Notes: generated by a model from the sequence alone, not told the origin. A stretch of DNA of 59,845 nt from an uncultured Flavobacteriales bacterium (GCA_946480815.1 CAMLLB010000022.1:1-59845), one strand, 5' to 3'. Shown: positions 25,501 through 33,897, numbered from the stretch's first letter. Made by a program: numbers and translations.

Positions 25501-25590
25501 AAGCAAAGAACCAATCGACATCAATAATCCCAGTGTGAGATTTCTTGAGATCGTCCGATTCCTCATTTTTAAAGTTGTAAATTTCTTCAT
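22516..25590 (-). CDS. T9SS type A cargo: lectin-like, PKD adhesin
   Basis: 1024 aa. The signal peptide is near residues 10-33 (LGLLMSIGSLLSFAQ). The N-terminal region (about 35-215) is beta-rich, followed by an Ig-like block with MKDT-type repeats (about 215-390). A ConA/L-type-lectin-like domain lies at about 520-740 (ITFNGVSTITGGRAVLTPS, TGGADGITYSFADD, GIYLVYGN). A PKD domain follows (about 880-935; QYSWDFGDGTT). The C-terminal type A sorting domain is at 950-1024 (GLSVYPNPANERVVVELP...GVYFLHIQSEEKTSVIKLVVE). It is exported through T9SS and probably binds a glycan or matrix. It has its own terminator, and a shared 21-nt motif lies upstream. Start M1 or M9 (MRNRTIS). Confidence 0.88.
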   Translation of the reverse strand: MKKFTTLKMRNRTISRNLTLGLLMSIGSLLSFAQTITTSVATGTTTTANLPIYGYYGYTYSQEIYLASDFNAAVAGQPSYITKLRFYNVTGSLTNATSWTVYMGNTATASFATTTSWIPSASLTQVFTGTLTAPAANTWMEITLSTPFLWDGVSNLVVGIDENTPSYSNITWRSHATGANRSMYYYSDSNNPDPASPPTASNRFSYVPQAQFVHAPSVACSGMPNHTTATSSLSSVCSNSPTQVNFSATGGSFVTGLSYQWQSNDGSGWVDYPTGTSETFSTNPTETVNVRLITTCVATGDQDFSDEASVVVNPAPTVSVDNSLLAYCSTDPATVIAAGAETYAWSPATGLNVTNNDTVIANPTAVTTYSVIGTDLMGCKDTTTVKIYPLTKIEKTATYAPTTLCTPGTPVTVTATAAPAVIFGGGAYEYKFIGADGTILQDWAASNTYTFTPAADSVYKVYTDFRSNTCTDDVDSILTSIVVGFGADVSVIDYDCINLGGTVSLSSVFGQPTVDTVYASPLADLATDAANITFNGVSTITGGRAVLTPSATGNTGSFIINDPAFHTGLNNAMTISFKMTADQPINTWGTGGADGITYSFADDVATNGNQNGSGSKLRLVFDAAGNSPNLVGIYLVYGNTGGVSGTSVTPVAASTLYYTADMTSWKFKTDAQVVFTIDVTGKASLTIDGTPIFTNIQMPAAYMNANTATWKHAFSAATGGDAMRQAVSDLHITAPSVNYAFVTENTTPVTWGSSNTFTNVQPGTYDIWISSNGSASCAKLIETVEIVNTNPLVVLGNDTTICEGESLILDAGNPGASYVWSNSQITTQTRVVTQAGPYVVNVTAPNGCVGVGSINVDVMGAPTASTIYVENNMPTYTFTILNPQNADQYSWDFGDGTTIANAPGTVTHTYTTAGPRMVSVTLTNECGTETVITTIVVTSTAGIETNAIEGLSVYPNPANERVVVELPTSAMASGSVFNTTGSLVKTINSFTAKTEVSVADWTPGVYFLHIQSEEKTSVIKLVVE

Positions 25591-25655
25591 AAGATTATGA
25601 TAAGTTTAATTTGAGGCTAACTTATGAAGAACACTGTGTTTATACTAAATGATTA

Positions 25656-25676
25656 GTGAGACAAAAAGGGGACAAA
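25656..25676 (-). promoter_or_regulatory. shared 21-nt motif upstream of the type A adhesin
   Basis: Plus-strand reading GTGAGACAAAAAGGGGACAAA. 18 of 21 positions equal the sequence at 31143-31163. Two GACAAA half-sites are 11 nt apart (one helical turn). It ends 66 nt upstream of the adhesin ATG. Candidate binding site for the regulator encoded next door. Confidence 0.5.
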
Positions 25677-25729
25677 TAACATTGTGTGAAATACTTAACA
25701 CTCAACCTTTTCAGGCATGATAAATTCAA

Positions 25730-27352
25730 CTAAATCGACTTGATAAAGCGCGTTAAATCGTCTAAAGATTCGATATTCAATTTTTTTCTAAGCCTCAAAT
25801 TTGTCTTCCGAACAGAATCGGGAGATATTGCGAGTGTCCGTGCCATCTCCAAATTCGACAAGTTGAGCTTAATTAACGCCGCCAAACGGATTTCAGCTGC
25901 AGTTATTTCCGGGAATTTCTCCTGGAAGAAATCAAAGAATCCCGGATTCAATTTTTCAAAGAGCCGTTTGAATTCGATCCAATCGTTCTCAGTCAATAGT
26001 GAAAACGATTGCAGGTCATTTAACATCGCTTCTTTTTCCGAATCGGTTCGAGAATGCTGATTTTTCTCAAAAGATTCGACCTGTTCCTGTAATTCAAAGA
26101 TTTCTTTGTTCTTATCAAACATGGTTGAAAGCAAAGCACGCATTTCCCGTTCGGTAGCTTGTAATTCGTCTTCCATTTTTTGGGCACGCAGTGTAAGCAG
26201 TTCCTTATCCTGTTTACGTTTGCGCTGGATTTGCTTGATAATGATAAAACTCGTCAACCCTAAGATGAGACAGATTACAAAAAGCCCCAAGATAATCAGG
26301 TCGTCTGTTTTCTTCTTTTCCTTATAAATGTTGTTTTCACCCTGTTTCCGCTCAAATTCGATCTGGAATTCGGCATTTGCAATGTTCAGGAAATGTTTCT
26401 TTCGATTGACAATTTCTTTTTGTTCAACAAATTTCTTATAGCTTTCCAGGGCCTCCTTGTAATTCCCGATCCGGTCATAATACCTTGTTTTCGAATCATA
26501 AAGCCCGATCAGAAACTCCGGAAATGCATTTTTTGATATTAACTTCTCCAGCAACTGAATTTTTGCTTTCGCGTCATCCAGTTTATTATCCATAATATCC
26601 AATTGAATCAGGTATCTCAGTGCATTGATCTCACTTCCCGTTTCTTTTGTATGTTTACTTGTTTCGAAATCAAACTGGATCAATTCTCTTGCTTTCCGGT
26701 ATTCTTTTTTCACCAAAAGCAGATAACCGAGATTTCCTGATAAAATTCCGATCCACGACTTATGCTTGAGTTTTATTGCCTGATCGTACGCCTTTTGTGT
26801 GTACCATTCCGCTTTTTCCGTCTCCAGTTTGTCGCGGTAAATAAGGCCCAAGGTATTGTAAACTGTAATCTTACCTATATCGTTGAGAGACGGATGATGC
26901 AAACTTATCAGCAAATGTTTTGTGGCCAGATCATAGCGCCGAAAATAAAAGTATTCCTGACCTAAGGCATCGTGAAAATTAGCCAGATATGGTTTTTTGG
27001 AAGCATATACATTCTCCTCTTCCTGCAAAGTAATATACAAAAAATAATAGGCTTCCTGGTGACGCTGTCCCTCCTGAAAACGTTTCCCAATTAAAAAACA
27101 AAGTTCCGGATAATCTGATGTGATAGTGACCTGATCTTGTCTGACCAGTTTTTTTAAGAACCGCATCCATTCTTCCTGGCTGACAAATTGTGCTCCCCGG
27201 TAATCCTCAAACAATTGCGAATAAGTTATTCCCTTGCTGTCATGCTCTGAAATAATCTTTTCAATACCTTGTTCCGCACTTAACCCTGCTCCGAAAGAAA
27301 ACGAAGTAAGCAAACACAAAAAGACAATGAGAATCAGGTAAGTTTGTTTCAA
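25730..27352 (-). CDS. membrane-spanning TPR regulator with C-terminal LuxR-like HTH
   Basis: 540 aa from a TTG start, the only one that keeps the signal peptide (LILIVFLCLLTSFSFGAG) and lies downstream of a good -7 element. Residues about 85-320 hold TPR-like repeats (for example RYDLATKHLLISLHHP, EYRKARELIQFDFETS, NYKEALESYKKFVEQ), predicted periplasmic. One transmembrane helix follows (about 352-374, ILGLFVICLILGLTSFIII), then a charged coiled coil (375-435) and a C-terminal helix-turn-helix (about 470-540; TAAEIRLAALIKLNLSNLEMARTLAISPDSVRKTNLRLRKKLN). This layout is a transmembrane one-component regulator: periplasmic sensing, cytoplasmic DNA binding. It lies between two adhesins that share an upstream motif. 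Confidence 0.82.
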   Translation of the reverse strand: MKQTYLILIVFLCLLTSFSFGAGLSAEQGIEKIISEHDSKGITYSQLFEDYRGAQFVSQEEWMRFLKKLVRQDQVTITSDYPELCFLIGKRFQEGQRHQEAYYFLYITLQEEENVYASKKPYLANFHDALGQEYFYFRRYDLATKHLLISLHHPSLNDIGKITVYNTLGLIYRDKLETEKAEWYTQKAYDQAIKLKHKSWIGILSGNLGYLLLVKKEYRKARELIQFDFETSKHTKETGSEINALRYLIQLDIMDNKLDDAKAKIQLLEKLISKNAFPEFLIGLYDSKTRYYDRIGNYKEALESYKKFVEQKEIVNRKKHFLNIANAEFQIEFERKQGENNIYKEKKKTDDLIILGLFVICLILGLTSFIIIKQIQRKRKQDKELLTLRAQKMEDELQATEREMRALLSTMFDKNKEIFELQEQVESFEKNQHSRTDSEKEAMLNDLQSFSLLTENDWIEFKRLFEKLNPGFFDFFQEKFPEITAAEIRLAALIKLNLSNLEMARTLAISPDSVRKTNLRLRKKLNIESLDDLTRFIKSI

Positions 27353-27378
27353 TTTATTTTTCTTCTGGGGTAATCCTA

Positions 27379-27386
27379 CAAATGTA
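27379..27386 (-). promoter_or_regulatory. -7 promoter element of the TPR regulator
   Basis: Minus strand TACATTTG, a perfect TAnnTTTG, 26 nt upstream of the TTG start codon at 27352. It supports the use of that rare start. Confidence 0.5.
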
Positions 27387-27569
27387 AACTATTTCTCCCT
27401 TAGAGAAAAGCAGGAAATTTCACTCCTACGAGTTGTAATACAAGCAGAATAAATAAAAGCACTGTTTTAGCTAAGAATTCTTGTTCAGGTACAGCTTTCT
27501 TTGCAATCAGCTTTGAGTTTGCTGTAGTAATCTTTGATTAATCTTCCTTTGATTTGAGTAGAAAAGTCT

Positions 27570-30500
27570 CTACCTCATCAAATTCACATGTCCCGAGAAT
27601 TCGAATTTTTCATCGTTGTCATCATCCTTGAAACGAATCGCCCAGGTATAAATACCCGTTTGAGACATGCTTCCCATATACGTTCCATCCCAACCGACTT
27701 GTGTATCCTTCGATTCGAAAACCAATTCTCCCCAGCGATTGTAGACATAGAACTCATAAGTTGCCGGCGAGAAACCTGCTGTCATGATCGGAAGGAAAAT
27801 ATTGTTGTGCTCATCACCGTCAGGAGTGAAGGCATTCGGTACATAAAGGATCATCTGATCTTTAACAATTACAATTCTGTAAGCTGTATCCCGGCAGCCC
27901 TGGTCTGAGATCACAATCAATTCCACGTTGTAATTCCCGATCTGACCAATAGGAAACTGATGAGTTGGGCTTACTTCTTCTGAGGTGGTGCCGTCATCAA
28001 AATTCCAGAAATTCTGATCGTTTAACAAGGAGGTATTTTCAAAATTAGTTGTCGGATCAATAGAGAAAACTTGTTGCGGATTGTAGTTAAAACTTGCAAC
28101 CGGTAAGGGATCCACACAGATCATATCTGTAATGGTTTTGGTAGTTGTACACAGACCATCTGCTGTAATGGTTAATGTTACATCAAAACAGTCAATCCCG
28201 GTATATTGATGAGACACGATCGAATTGCTGGCCGAAGTTGTTCCATCTCCTAAGTCCCAGGTCACAACAGATCCCGGATTCGCCACACTTTCATTGATAA
28301 ACTGCACATCCAATGGGAAACAGCCCTTGATCACATCGGAGGAAAAGGCAATAATCGGATTTTCTGTAATCTGAATATTCACCTTTACGGTATCATTCAC
28401 ACACATGGTGTCAGCGGGCAGGACATAGGAAAACTGATAATTCCCGTTTGCTAAAAGCGATAAATCCAAAACACCGGTCGGTACATCAAACTGATTCGTT
28501 GGAAATGCGGAAGTTTCCGTCCAATAAGGTATCACCGTTTGGAAAACCCCGGTTGTGTACTGATCCAGATCAACTGTTGAACCGGAAGAATTGCACAAAT
28601 GCAAACTGGTTGGATTTACTCCGACCGGCTGGCTGTTCACCTGAATCTGGAATCTGCTGGTATCATTCTGGCAATAGGTGCCGAACACTGTGTATTCCAG
28701 GATATTCGAACCGATTGCTCCGTTTACTGTTAGTTGTCCGGTAGTTGTCAGACTTGCTCCAAGCCCATTATTTACATCCGACCAGGTCCCTCCTGTTGTA
28801 CTCCCGGCTGAAAGCAGGTTATTCAAATCCACTACACCATTCGTTTCACACCAAACTGCCAAACTATCATTTCCTGCATCTTTCTGGTTTTCAAAAGAGA
28901 CAGTGATCGCATCTGTTGTAGCACATTGAGCTGCATTTTTTACAGTCACCTGGTAAGTCCCGGAAGTTGATGCAGTCAATGTCTGATTGGTCGATCCATC
29001 ATTCCATAAGTAGGTACAGCCCGGATTTTGTGCATCCAGTGTCAAAGTCGATCCTTCACAAAGTGTGGTATCCGGACCAAGGTTTACAACCGGATAAGTA
29101 CTGTATGTTACTACCACTGTATCGTATGAATAACAGATCGGTTTGAATGTGATGTCGTCCAAAATGAAATCATTACCGCCGGGGTTTATATTTTGATTCA
29201 CAATACAGATCTGTGCAGAGGTATTTAATCCCGAATTCCAAACCTGGAAATACTGTTGCCAGGTGCATCCGATTGTTGGTGTGGAAAATACCGGGCCTAA
29301 TGTAGACCCACCTATTGTAAATTGCAATTGTGCCACGTTCGGATCGTTCGATGCATTGGAAACCCAAGCTCCGAATTGATAATCGGTGTTTGATTGAACT
29401 GGGACATTCTGACACCACACATTGATCCCGGCCGTCCCGGACCCATTTACTATCATCATTTGAGTTCCCGGTGCCGGAGTATGATCCGCACAGGGTGTGA
29501 AATTACTGTGCGCTGAAAAAGGAGAATTGGCAATCGCATAAGTTCCCGGATTGGAAACCAATCCCCAGGTTCCTCCGGTACCTACCGTATAACCTGTTGT
29601 GAAGCCCGTATTTCCTGATTCAAAATCACCGTTCACAATCTGGTTACTTCCCAGTTTTCCGACCTTCACACTGTATGTTCCAGGACTGGTGATGAACCGG
29701 GTTGGAGCAGTGGAATTATTGTTCCATTTGTAGGAATCATACGGGCCGGAAGTCGCGGCGTTCAGGGTAATGGTTTGCCCTGTACACAAAGTCGTGTCGG
29801 GGCCCAGGTTTACGGAAGGAATATTGCCGATTGTGATCGTGAAATTGGACATATCTGTTGCACATCCTCCTGTTCCGATCACGGTATAGATGAATGTATA
29901 CGTTCCCGGGTTCAATCCGGTTGTACTGAATACGGATGTTCCCGCATTGAAATTTCCTGAAACCGGGCTACTTGTCTCTGCCCAGGTACCGCCCGTCGTA
30001 GATCCTGCAGATAAGAATGATGACATAGTAATCACCGGACCGGGACCACAATAGTACGCTCCATTATCAAATCCGGCTGAAGGTGGCTGCGAGATTGTAA
30101 CCGTAAACATTTCCTCATCGGAACAACCTGTGATTCCCCCATATGCATAGAGTGTCTGGGAAGTGGTAATCGTTTGACCGGCATTCAATGCTGTTCCTGT
30201 TCCACCGGGGCCGGTATAGTATTTTTCATTTCCTGCAAGGGTTGAACCTGTAATTGCCGGTAAAGTATATGACTGGCAAGCCTGCACATTCGAAATCGGG
30301 TTCAAAACCGGTGTATTCACATATGAAACAGTCACTTGTGCACTTGAGTCGGCACATCCTGCCGCGCCGTCAATCGTATAGGTATACAATCCATTGGTAT
30401 TTGTTCCGGGTGTGTACGTTCCCAAATACCCATTGCTCAAAGCAGAAGGTCCTGTCCAGATCCCGTTTTGAGATAAAGTAGCAGAAAACAACGAATACAG

Positions 30501-31088
30501 ATCAATTCCGGCTGAACCGATACAGGCCGTGTGATTAAATACCTGAGGGACCGGCTGACATTGAGAAAGCCTCAGATCATCAAAACCTGCATCATTCCCT
30601 GCTCCACCGGGTGTATTGGTAACAATTTCAAACGTAATGGATGTGGTAGGAGCTATAAATGAGTTCATGGTAATGTCATTCCAAACACTTGTATTCAGGA
30701 CATTCTGGGTTACAAGGATATTCCCTGAAGCATCTTTTACATTAATTGTCAGGTTATTTGTACTGGAAAACGCATCCCTTGTAGAAAAGCTAAACCGGTA
30801 GCTCTGACCAACGCAGACATTGGCAAACGGCTGCGAGTAAACCAATCCCGACACTCCATCTACGAAATTCAGGTATAATCCCCTGCTTCCAGTTCTTACG
30901 CAACCCGTAAAGGTTTGCGGTGTATTCTGATACGTTGTTCCGGGGACAATATACGGAATCACCGTAGTATATTCATATGAATCATAAAAAATTGAAGTCC
31001 AGTTACATTGAGATCTTCCGGTTGTGGAAAAAAACAATTGACTCAGAACTAAGTAAGGAATCAATTTTAACTGATTATTAAGTTTCAT
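27570..31088 (-). CDS. T9SS type B cargo: large PKD adhesin
   Basis: 1172 aa. Signal peptide 1-26 (YLVLSQLFFSTTGRSQ). Residues about 27-185 form a carbohydrate-binding-like beta-sandwich. Repeated Ig/PKD-like modules follow, containing a second sandwich domain (about 485-650; NGDFESGNTGFTTGY...) and LGPDTTLCxGxTxxLxA motifs at about 430 and 675. PKD domains lie at about 930-1010 (VVTWDLGDGTTSA) and 1020-1085 (QNFWNFDDGTTSE). The C-terminal gliding-motility type B domain is at about 1085-1172 (YVPNAFTPDGDEHNNIFLP...YNRWGELVFES). A surface adhesin exported by T9SS. It has a clear promoter, with the shared 21-nt motif above it. Confidence 0.88.
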   Translation of the reverse strand: MKLNNQLKLIPYLVLSQLFFSTTGRSQCNWTSIFYDSYEYTTVIPYIVPGTTYQNTPQTFTGCVRTGSRGLYLNFVDGVSGLVYSQPFANVCVGQSYRFSFSTRDAFSSTNNLTINVKDASGNILVTQNVLNTSVWNDITMNSFIAPTTSITFEIVTNTPGGAGNDAGFDDLRLSQCQPVPQVFNHTACIGSAGIDLYSLFSATLSQNGIWTGPSALSNGYLGTYTPGTNTNGLYTYTIDGAAGCADSSAQVTVSYVNTPVLNPISNVQACQSYTLPAITGSTLAGNEKYYTGPGGTGTALNAGQTITTSQTLYAYGGITGCSDEEMFTVTISQPPSAGFDNGAYYCGPGPVITMSSFLSAGSTTGGTWAETSSPVSGNFNAGTSVFSTTGLNPGTYTFIYTVIGTGGCATDMSNFTITIGNIPSVNLGPDTTLCTGQTITLNAATSGPYDSYKWNNNSTAPTRFITSPGTYSVKVGKLGSNQIVNGDFESGNTGFTTGYTVGTGGTWGLVSNPGTYAIANSPFSAHSNFTPCADHTPAPGTQMMIVNGSGTAGINVWCQNVPVQSNTDYQFGAWVSNASNDPNVAQLQFTIGGSTLGPVFSTPTIGCTWQQYFQVWNSGLNTSAQICIVNQNINPGGNDFILDDITFKPICYSYDTVVVTYSTYPVVNLGPDTTLCEGSTLTLDAQNPGCTYLWNDGSTNQTLTASTSGTYQVTVKNAAQCATTDAITVSFENQKDAGNDSLAVWCETNGVVDLNNLLSAGSTTGGTWSDVNNGLGASLTTTGQLTVNGAIGSNILEYTVFGTYCQNDTSRFQIQVNSQPVGVNPTSLHLCNSSGSTVDLDQYTTGVFQTVIPYWTETSAFPTNQFDVPTGVLDLSLLANGNYQFSYVLPADTMCVNDTVKVNIQITENPIIAFSSDVIKGCFPLDVQFINESVANPGSVVTWDLGDGTTSASNSIVSHQYTGIDCFDVTLTITADGLCTTTKTITDMICVDPLPVASFNYNPQQVFSIDPTTNFENTSLLNDQNFWNFDDGTTSEEVSPTHQFPIGQIGNYNVELIVISDQGCRDTAYRIVIVKDQMILYVPNAFTPDGDEHNNIFLPIMTAGFSPATYEFYVYNRWGELVFESKDTQVGWDGTYMGSMSQTGIYTWAIRFKDDDNDEKFEFSGHVNLMR

Positions 31089-31113
31089 TGCAGTTTCTTT
31101 GGATACTAAACCC

Positions 31114-31121
31114 CAAAGTTA
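31114..31121 (-). promoter_or_regulatory. -7 promoter element of the type B adhesin
   Basis: Minus strand TAACTTTG (TAnnTTTG), 25 nt upstream of the ATG at 31088. The shared 21-nt motif begins 21 nt further upstream and overlaps the expected -33 region, a common position for an activator site. Confidence 0.55.
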
Positions 31122-31142
31122 AGCGAAGGTTGCGTGTGTATT

Positions 31143-31163
31143 GTGGGACAAAATAGGGACAAA
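31143..31163 (-). promoter_or_regulatory. shared 21-nt motif upstream of the type B adhesin
   Basis: Plus-strand reading GTGGGACAAAATAGGGACAAA. 18 of 21 positions equal 25656-25676, with the same 11-nt spacing between GACAAA half-sites. It ends 55 nt upstream of the start codon, against 66 nt at the other copy, a difference of one helical turn. Confidence 0.5.
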
Positions 31164-31236
31164 ACAAAAAAAACGGACAAACCGTTTTAATTTTAACAAA
31201 AGAAATCTGCTTTCATTAATTTCCGCTTAAATGAAT

Positions 31237-31353
31237 GTCATGTGTTCTCGATACGCCTCACCGTGTCAATTCGTCCCGATAGCCATCGGGATTTATCCGC
31301 CAAAGCGGATAAAGTATCGAGAAAGACGCGTGAGCCACTCGAACTGACATGAC
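31237..31353. repeat. structured multi-stem intergenic element
   Basis: 117 bp with perfect stems: GTCATGT/ACATGAC (31237-31243, 31347-31353), TTCTCGATAC/GTATCGAGAA (31245-31254, 31314-31323), CCCGAT/ATCGGG (31275-31290) and TTATCCGC/GCGGATAA (31293-31312). A competing stem TGTCAATTCG/CGAACTGACA (31264-31273, 31340-31349) excludes part of this fold. The rest of 31089-31457 holds adhesin promoter signals, GTTCAAAGGG repeats (31390-31440) and no gene. Confidence 0.75.
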
Positions 31354-31457
31354 GAAAGTATTGAGCCGGACATTCAAGAAAGTGGAAAAAAGTTCAAAGG
31401 GTTCAAAGGTGTTTAAGTAAATCTGCTTTGAACTTTTTCAACTAGTGAACTCTCCTC

Positions 31458-32759
31458 CTACAGGCTCCAGTATTCCAGATCTTTGATCTTCCCTTTATAA
31501 ATTCCTTTGATGTCTACGAAAACTCCCTGGCTGTCTTTCATCAGGGATTTAAAATACGACTCATCCAGGTTTTTATAGTCCTTATGGTTTACTGCCACAA
31601 TAATTGCATCGTAATTCTTACTGGTTTCAACCAACCCTACTCCGTATTCATGCTCCATTTCTTCTGAAGAAGCATGCGGATCTACCAAATCTACTTTTAC
31701 CTGAAACGACTTCAATTCGTTCACCACATCAATTACTTTCGAATTACGGATATCGGAAACATCTTCTTTAAAGGTTGCTCCCATTACCAATACTTTTGCA
31801 TCCTGGATGTGTTTCCCCTGGGCAATGATTTTCTTAACGGTTTGTTTTCCGATATAAAAGCCCATGGAATCATTCACGTAACGACCACTGGTAATAATTT
31901 TTGCGTGATAACCGGCCTGCTGCGCTTTGTGTGTCAGATAATACGGATCGACACCGATGCAATGTCCACCCACCAATCCCGGGGAAAAGTTCAGGAAATT
32001 CCATTTGGTCCCGGCAGCTTTCAATACGTCGTAGGTATTAATTCCCAGGCGGTTAAAAATGATCGACAATTCGTTGATCAAAGCAATATTTACGTCACGT
32101 TGTGTATTTTCAATGATCTTGGCAGCTTCTGCAACTTTAATCGAAGCAGCACGGTGAACCCCTGCTGCAACAACCGATTCGTAGGTTTTTGCGATCTCTT
32201 CCAAAGACTCGTCACAACATCCGGAAACCACTTTTACCACATTCTGAAGCGTATGCTCTTTGTCTCCCGGGTTAATGCGCTCAGGTGAATACCCTACTTT
32301 GAAATCTTCTTTGAACTTCAGTCCTGAAATTTCTTCCAGTACAGGGATACAATCTTCCTCCGTGCAGCCCGGATATACTGTTGATTCAAAAACAACGTAA
32401 TCTCCTTTTTTCAGTACTTGTGCAACTGTTTTGGAAGCTCCCAAAAGCGGACGCAGATCCGGAAGGTTTGCATCGTCTATCGGAGTCGGAACGGCAACAA
32501 TAAAAAACTGAACGTCTTTCAGGTCATTGATATCTGCTGTAAAATGAATATCACAACCCTCAAAATCTTCAGAAGAAAGTTCATTACTCGGGTCTTTGTG
32601 ATTGCGCATCATATCGACACGTCCCTGGTTGATATCAAATCCGACAACGCGGATCTTTCTTGCAAATTCCAGGGCAATCGGAAGTCCAACATACCCCAAA
32701 CCAATCACTGCAAGTTTCGCTTCTTTGGCTACTAATTTACTGTAAATTAAGCTGCTCAT
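31458..32759 (-). CDS. UDP-N-acetylglucosamine 6-dehydrogenase (WbpA/TviB type)
   Basis: 433 aa. It oxidises a UDP-N-acetylhexosamine to the uronic acid, using two NAD. It shows NAD-binding VIGLGYVGLPIALEFA (about 18-33), VAVPTPID, VVFESTVYPG, GYSPERINPGD and the catalytic cysteine in GGHCIGVDPYYLT. These features match the WbpA/TviB group rather than UDP-glucose dehydrogenase. Its start overlaps the end of the Gfo/Idh/MocA gene by 23 bp, so the two are coupled. With that oxidoreductase, the DegT enzyme (37.8 kb) and the acetyltransferase (34.7 kb) it can make UDP-GlcNAc3NAcA. Confidence 0.85.
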   Translation of the reverse strand: MSSLIYSKLVAKEAKLAVIGLGYVGLPIALEFARKIRVVGFDINQGRVDMMRNHKDPSNELSSEDFEGCDIHFTADINDLKDVQFFIVAVPTPIDDANLPDLRPLLGASKTVAQVLKKGDYVVFESTVYPGCTEEDCIPVLEEISGLKFKEDFKVGYSPERINPGDKEHTLQNVVKVVSGCCDESLEEIAKTYESVVAAGVHRAASIKVAEAAKIIENTQRDVNIALINELSIIFNRLGINTYDVLKAAGTKWNFLNFSPGLVGGHCIGVDPYYLTHKAQQAGYHAKIITSGRYVNDSMGFYIGKQTVKKIIAQGKHIQDAKVLVMGATFKEDVSDIRNSKVIDVVNELKSFQVKVDLVDPHASSEEMEHEYGVGLVETSKNYDAIIVAVNHKDYKNLDESYFKSLMKDSQGVFVDIKGIYKGKIKDLEYWSL

Positions 32760-33777
32760 TTCTTACTTTATAAATGCGTTCAATAATTTCTACTACTTTC
32801 AATCCTTCCAGGGCATTGGTCGTAGCTGAAGTTCTTCCTTTTAATGTATCAATGACGTTTGTGATCACATAATGATGATTTGCGGCTGAACCTTTGTAAG
32901 CTCCATAATCATTTCCCGGATTTGTAGGTGCGAGTTCCGGCATTTCGTAACCCGGAATATTGCACACCTCTACTTCATTCATATACTGCCCGCCGATTTT
33001 CACACTTCCGTTCTTTCCGACAATGGTCATAGAACTTTCCAGGTTGCGGTCAGCAACAGCAGTCGAGTAATTGATACAACCCATTCCGCCATTGATAAAA
33101 TCGAAGCTTACAAAACCGGAATCTTCAAAATCAGTGGAATCTTTGTGTGTAAAATCCGCAAATTTCCCCTGGATATTATCGATATCTCCGAACAACCAGT
33201 ACATGATATCAATGAAGTGAGAAAATTGGGTAAACAGCGTACCGCCGTCCAGATCTTTTGTTCCTTTCCAGCCTCCCGCTTTGTAATAGCGTTCATCCCG
33301 GTTCCAGTAACAATTCAACTGAACCATGAAAATATCGCCAAGGACTTTATTCTCTATCAGATCCTTGATCCATTCACTTGGAGGGGAATAACGGTTTTGC
33401 ATCACACAGAATACTTGTCTGGATTGCTGCAGTGATTTGAAGATCACTTTTTCACACTGATCTTTGGTTAATCCCATCGGTTTTTCAACCACTACGTGTT
33501 TTTTATTTTCCAAACCAGCCAATGCCTGTTCAGCATGCAATCCGTTCGGAGTACATACATTCAAAACATCGAATTCGATACCTGAAGCCAGTAATTCTTC
33601 CAATGTACTGAAGAATGGAACATTGAAATCTTCCGCTGCACATGCTTCTATGGAACGTACATCGATCATAGCGACCAACTTTGCTTCCGGGTCCCTGCGA
33701 ACCATTTCAGCATGTCTCTTCCCGATGTGTCCGGCTCCAAGAACGGCAAACTTTACTTTTTGGTTTTCTGGTATCAT
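32737..33777 (-). CDS. Gfo/Idh/MocA oxidoreductase (WbpB/WlbA-like)
   Basis: 346 aa. The N-terminal Rossmann fold has VLGAGHIGKRHAEMV (about 11-25) and the family motif EKPMGLT (about 98). The C-terminal domain includes YKAGGWKGTKDLDGGTLFTQFSHFIDIMYWLFG. WbpB/WlbA enzymes oxidise UDP-GlcNAcA at C3 for later transamination. The context supports that activity: a WbpA-type dehydrogenase overlaps it, and WbpE- and WbpD-like enzymes are nearby. It is preceded by a TACTTTTG -7 element. Confidence 0.82.
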   Translation of the reverse strand: MIPENQKVKFAVLGAGHIGKRHAEMVRRDPEAKLVAMIDVRSIEACAAEDFNVPFFSTLEELLASGIEFDVLNVCTPNGLHAEQALAGLENKKHVVVEKPMGLTKDQCEKVIFKSLQQSRQVFCVMQNRYSPPSEWIKDLIENKVLGDIFMVQLNCYWNRDERYYKAGGWKGTKDLDGGTLFTQFSHFIDIMYWLFGDIDNIQGKFADFTHKDSTDFEDSGFVSFDFINGGMGCINYSTAVADRNLESSMTIVGKNGSVKIGGQYMNEVEVCNIPGYEMPELAPTNPGNDYGAYKGSAANHHYVITNVIDTLKGRTSATTNALEGLKVVEIIERIYKVRNEQLNLQ

Positions 33778-33794
33778 ATTCTTGTTTGAGGGAG

Positions 33795-33802
33795 CAAAAG
33801 TA
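33795..33802 (-). promoter_or_regulatory. -7 promoter element of the WbpB/WbpA-like pair
   Basis: Minus strand TACTTTTG (TAnnTTTG), 17 nt upstream of the ATG at 33777. Confidence 0.45.
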
Positions 33803-33889
33803 ATTAAAATTTGGGTTAAGTAATGGTGTCAGGAAGGTTTTCGATTTATACTATTACATGACTTTAAACGGATTTAAAAATACAATGAA

Positions 33890-33897
33890 TATCTTTG
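33890..33897 (+). promoter_or_regulatory. -7 promoter element of the ankyrin gene
   Basis: TATCTTTG (TAnnTTTG), 18 nt before the ATG at 33916. It shows that the frame's earlier TTG at 33895 falls inside the promoter and is not the start. Confidence 0.5.

Noticed and set aside
25697..25715. CAACCTTTTCAGGCATGAT on the plus strand as another ECF-type site
   Set aside because: The -10 half is not at the 14-nt spacing and it points into the convergent 3' end of the regulator gene.
31114..31135. GCAACCTTCG upstream of the type B adhesin as an ECF -35 box
   Set aside because: No matching -10 box at the right spacing; the overlapping TAACTTTG element explains the promoter better.
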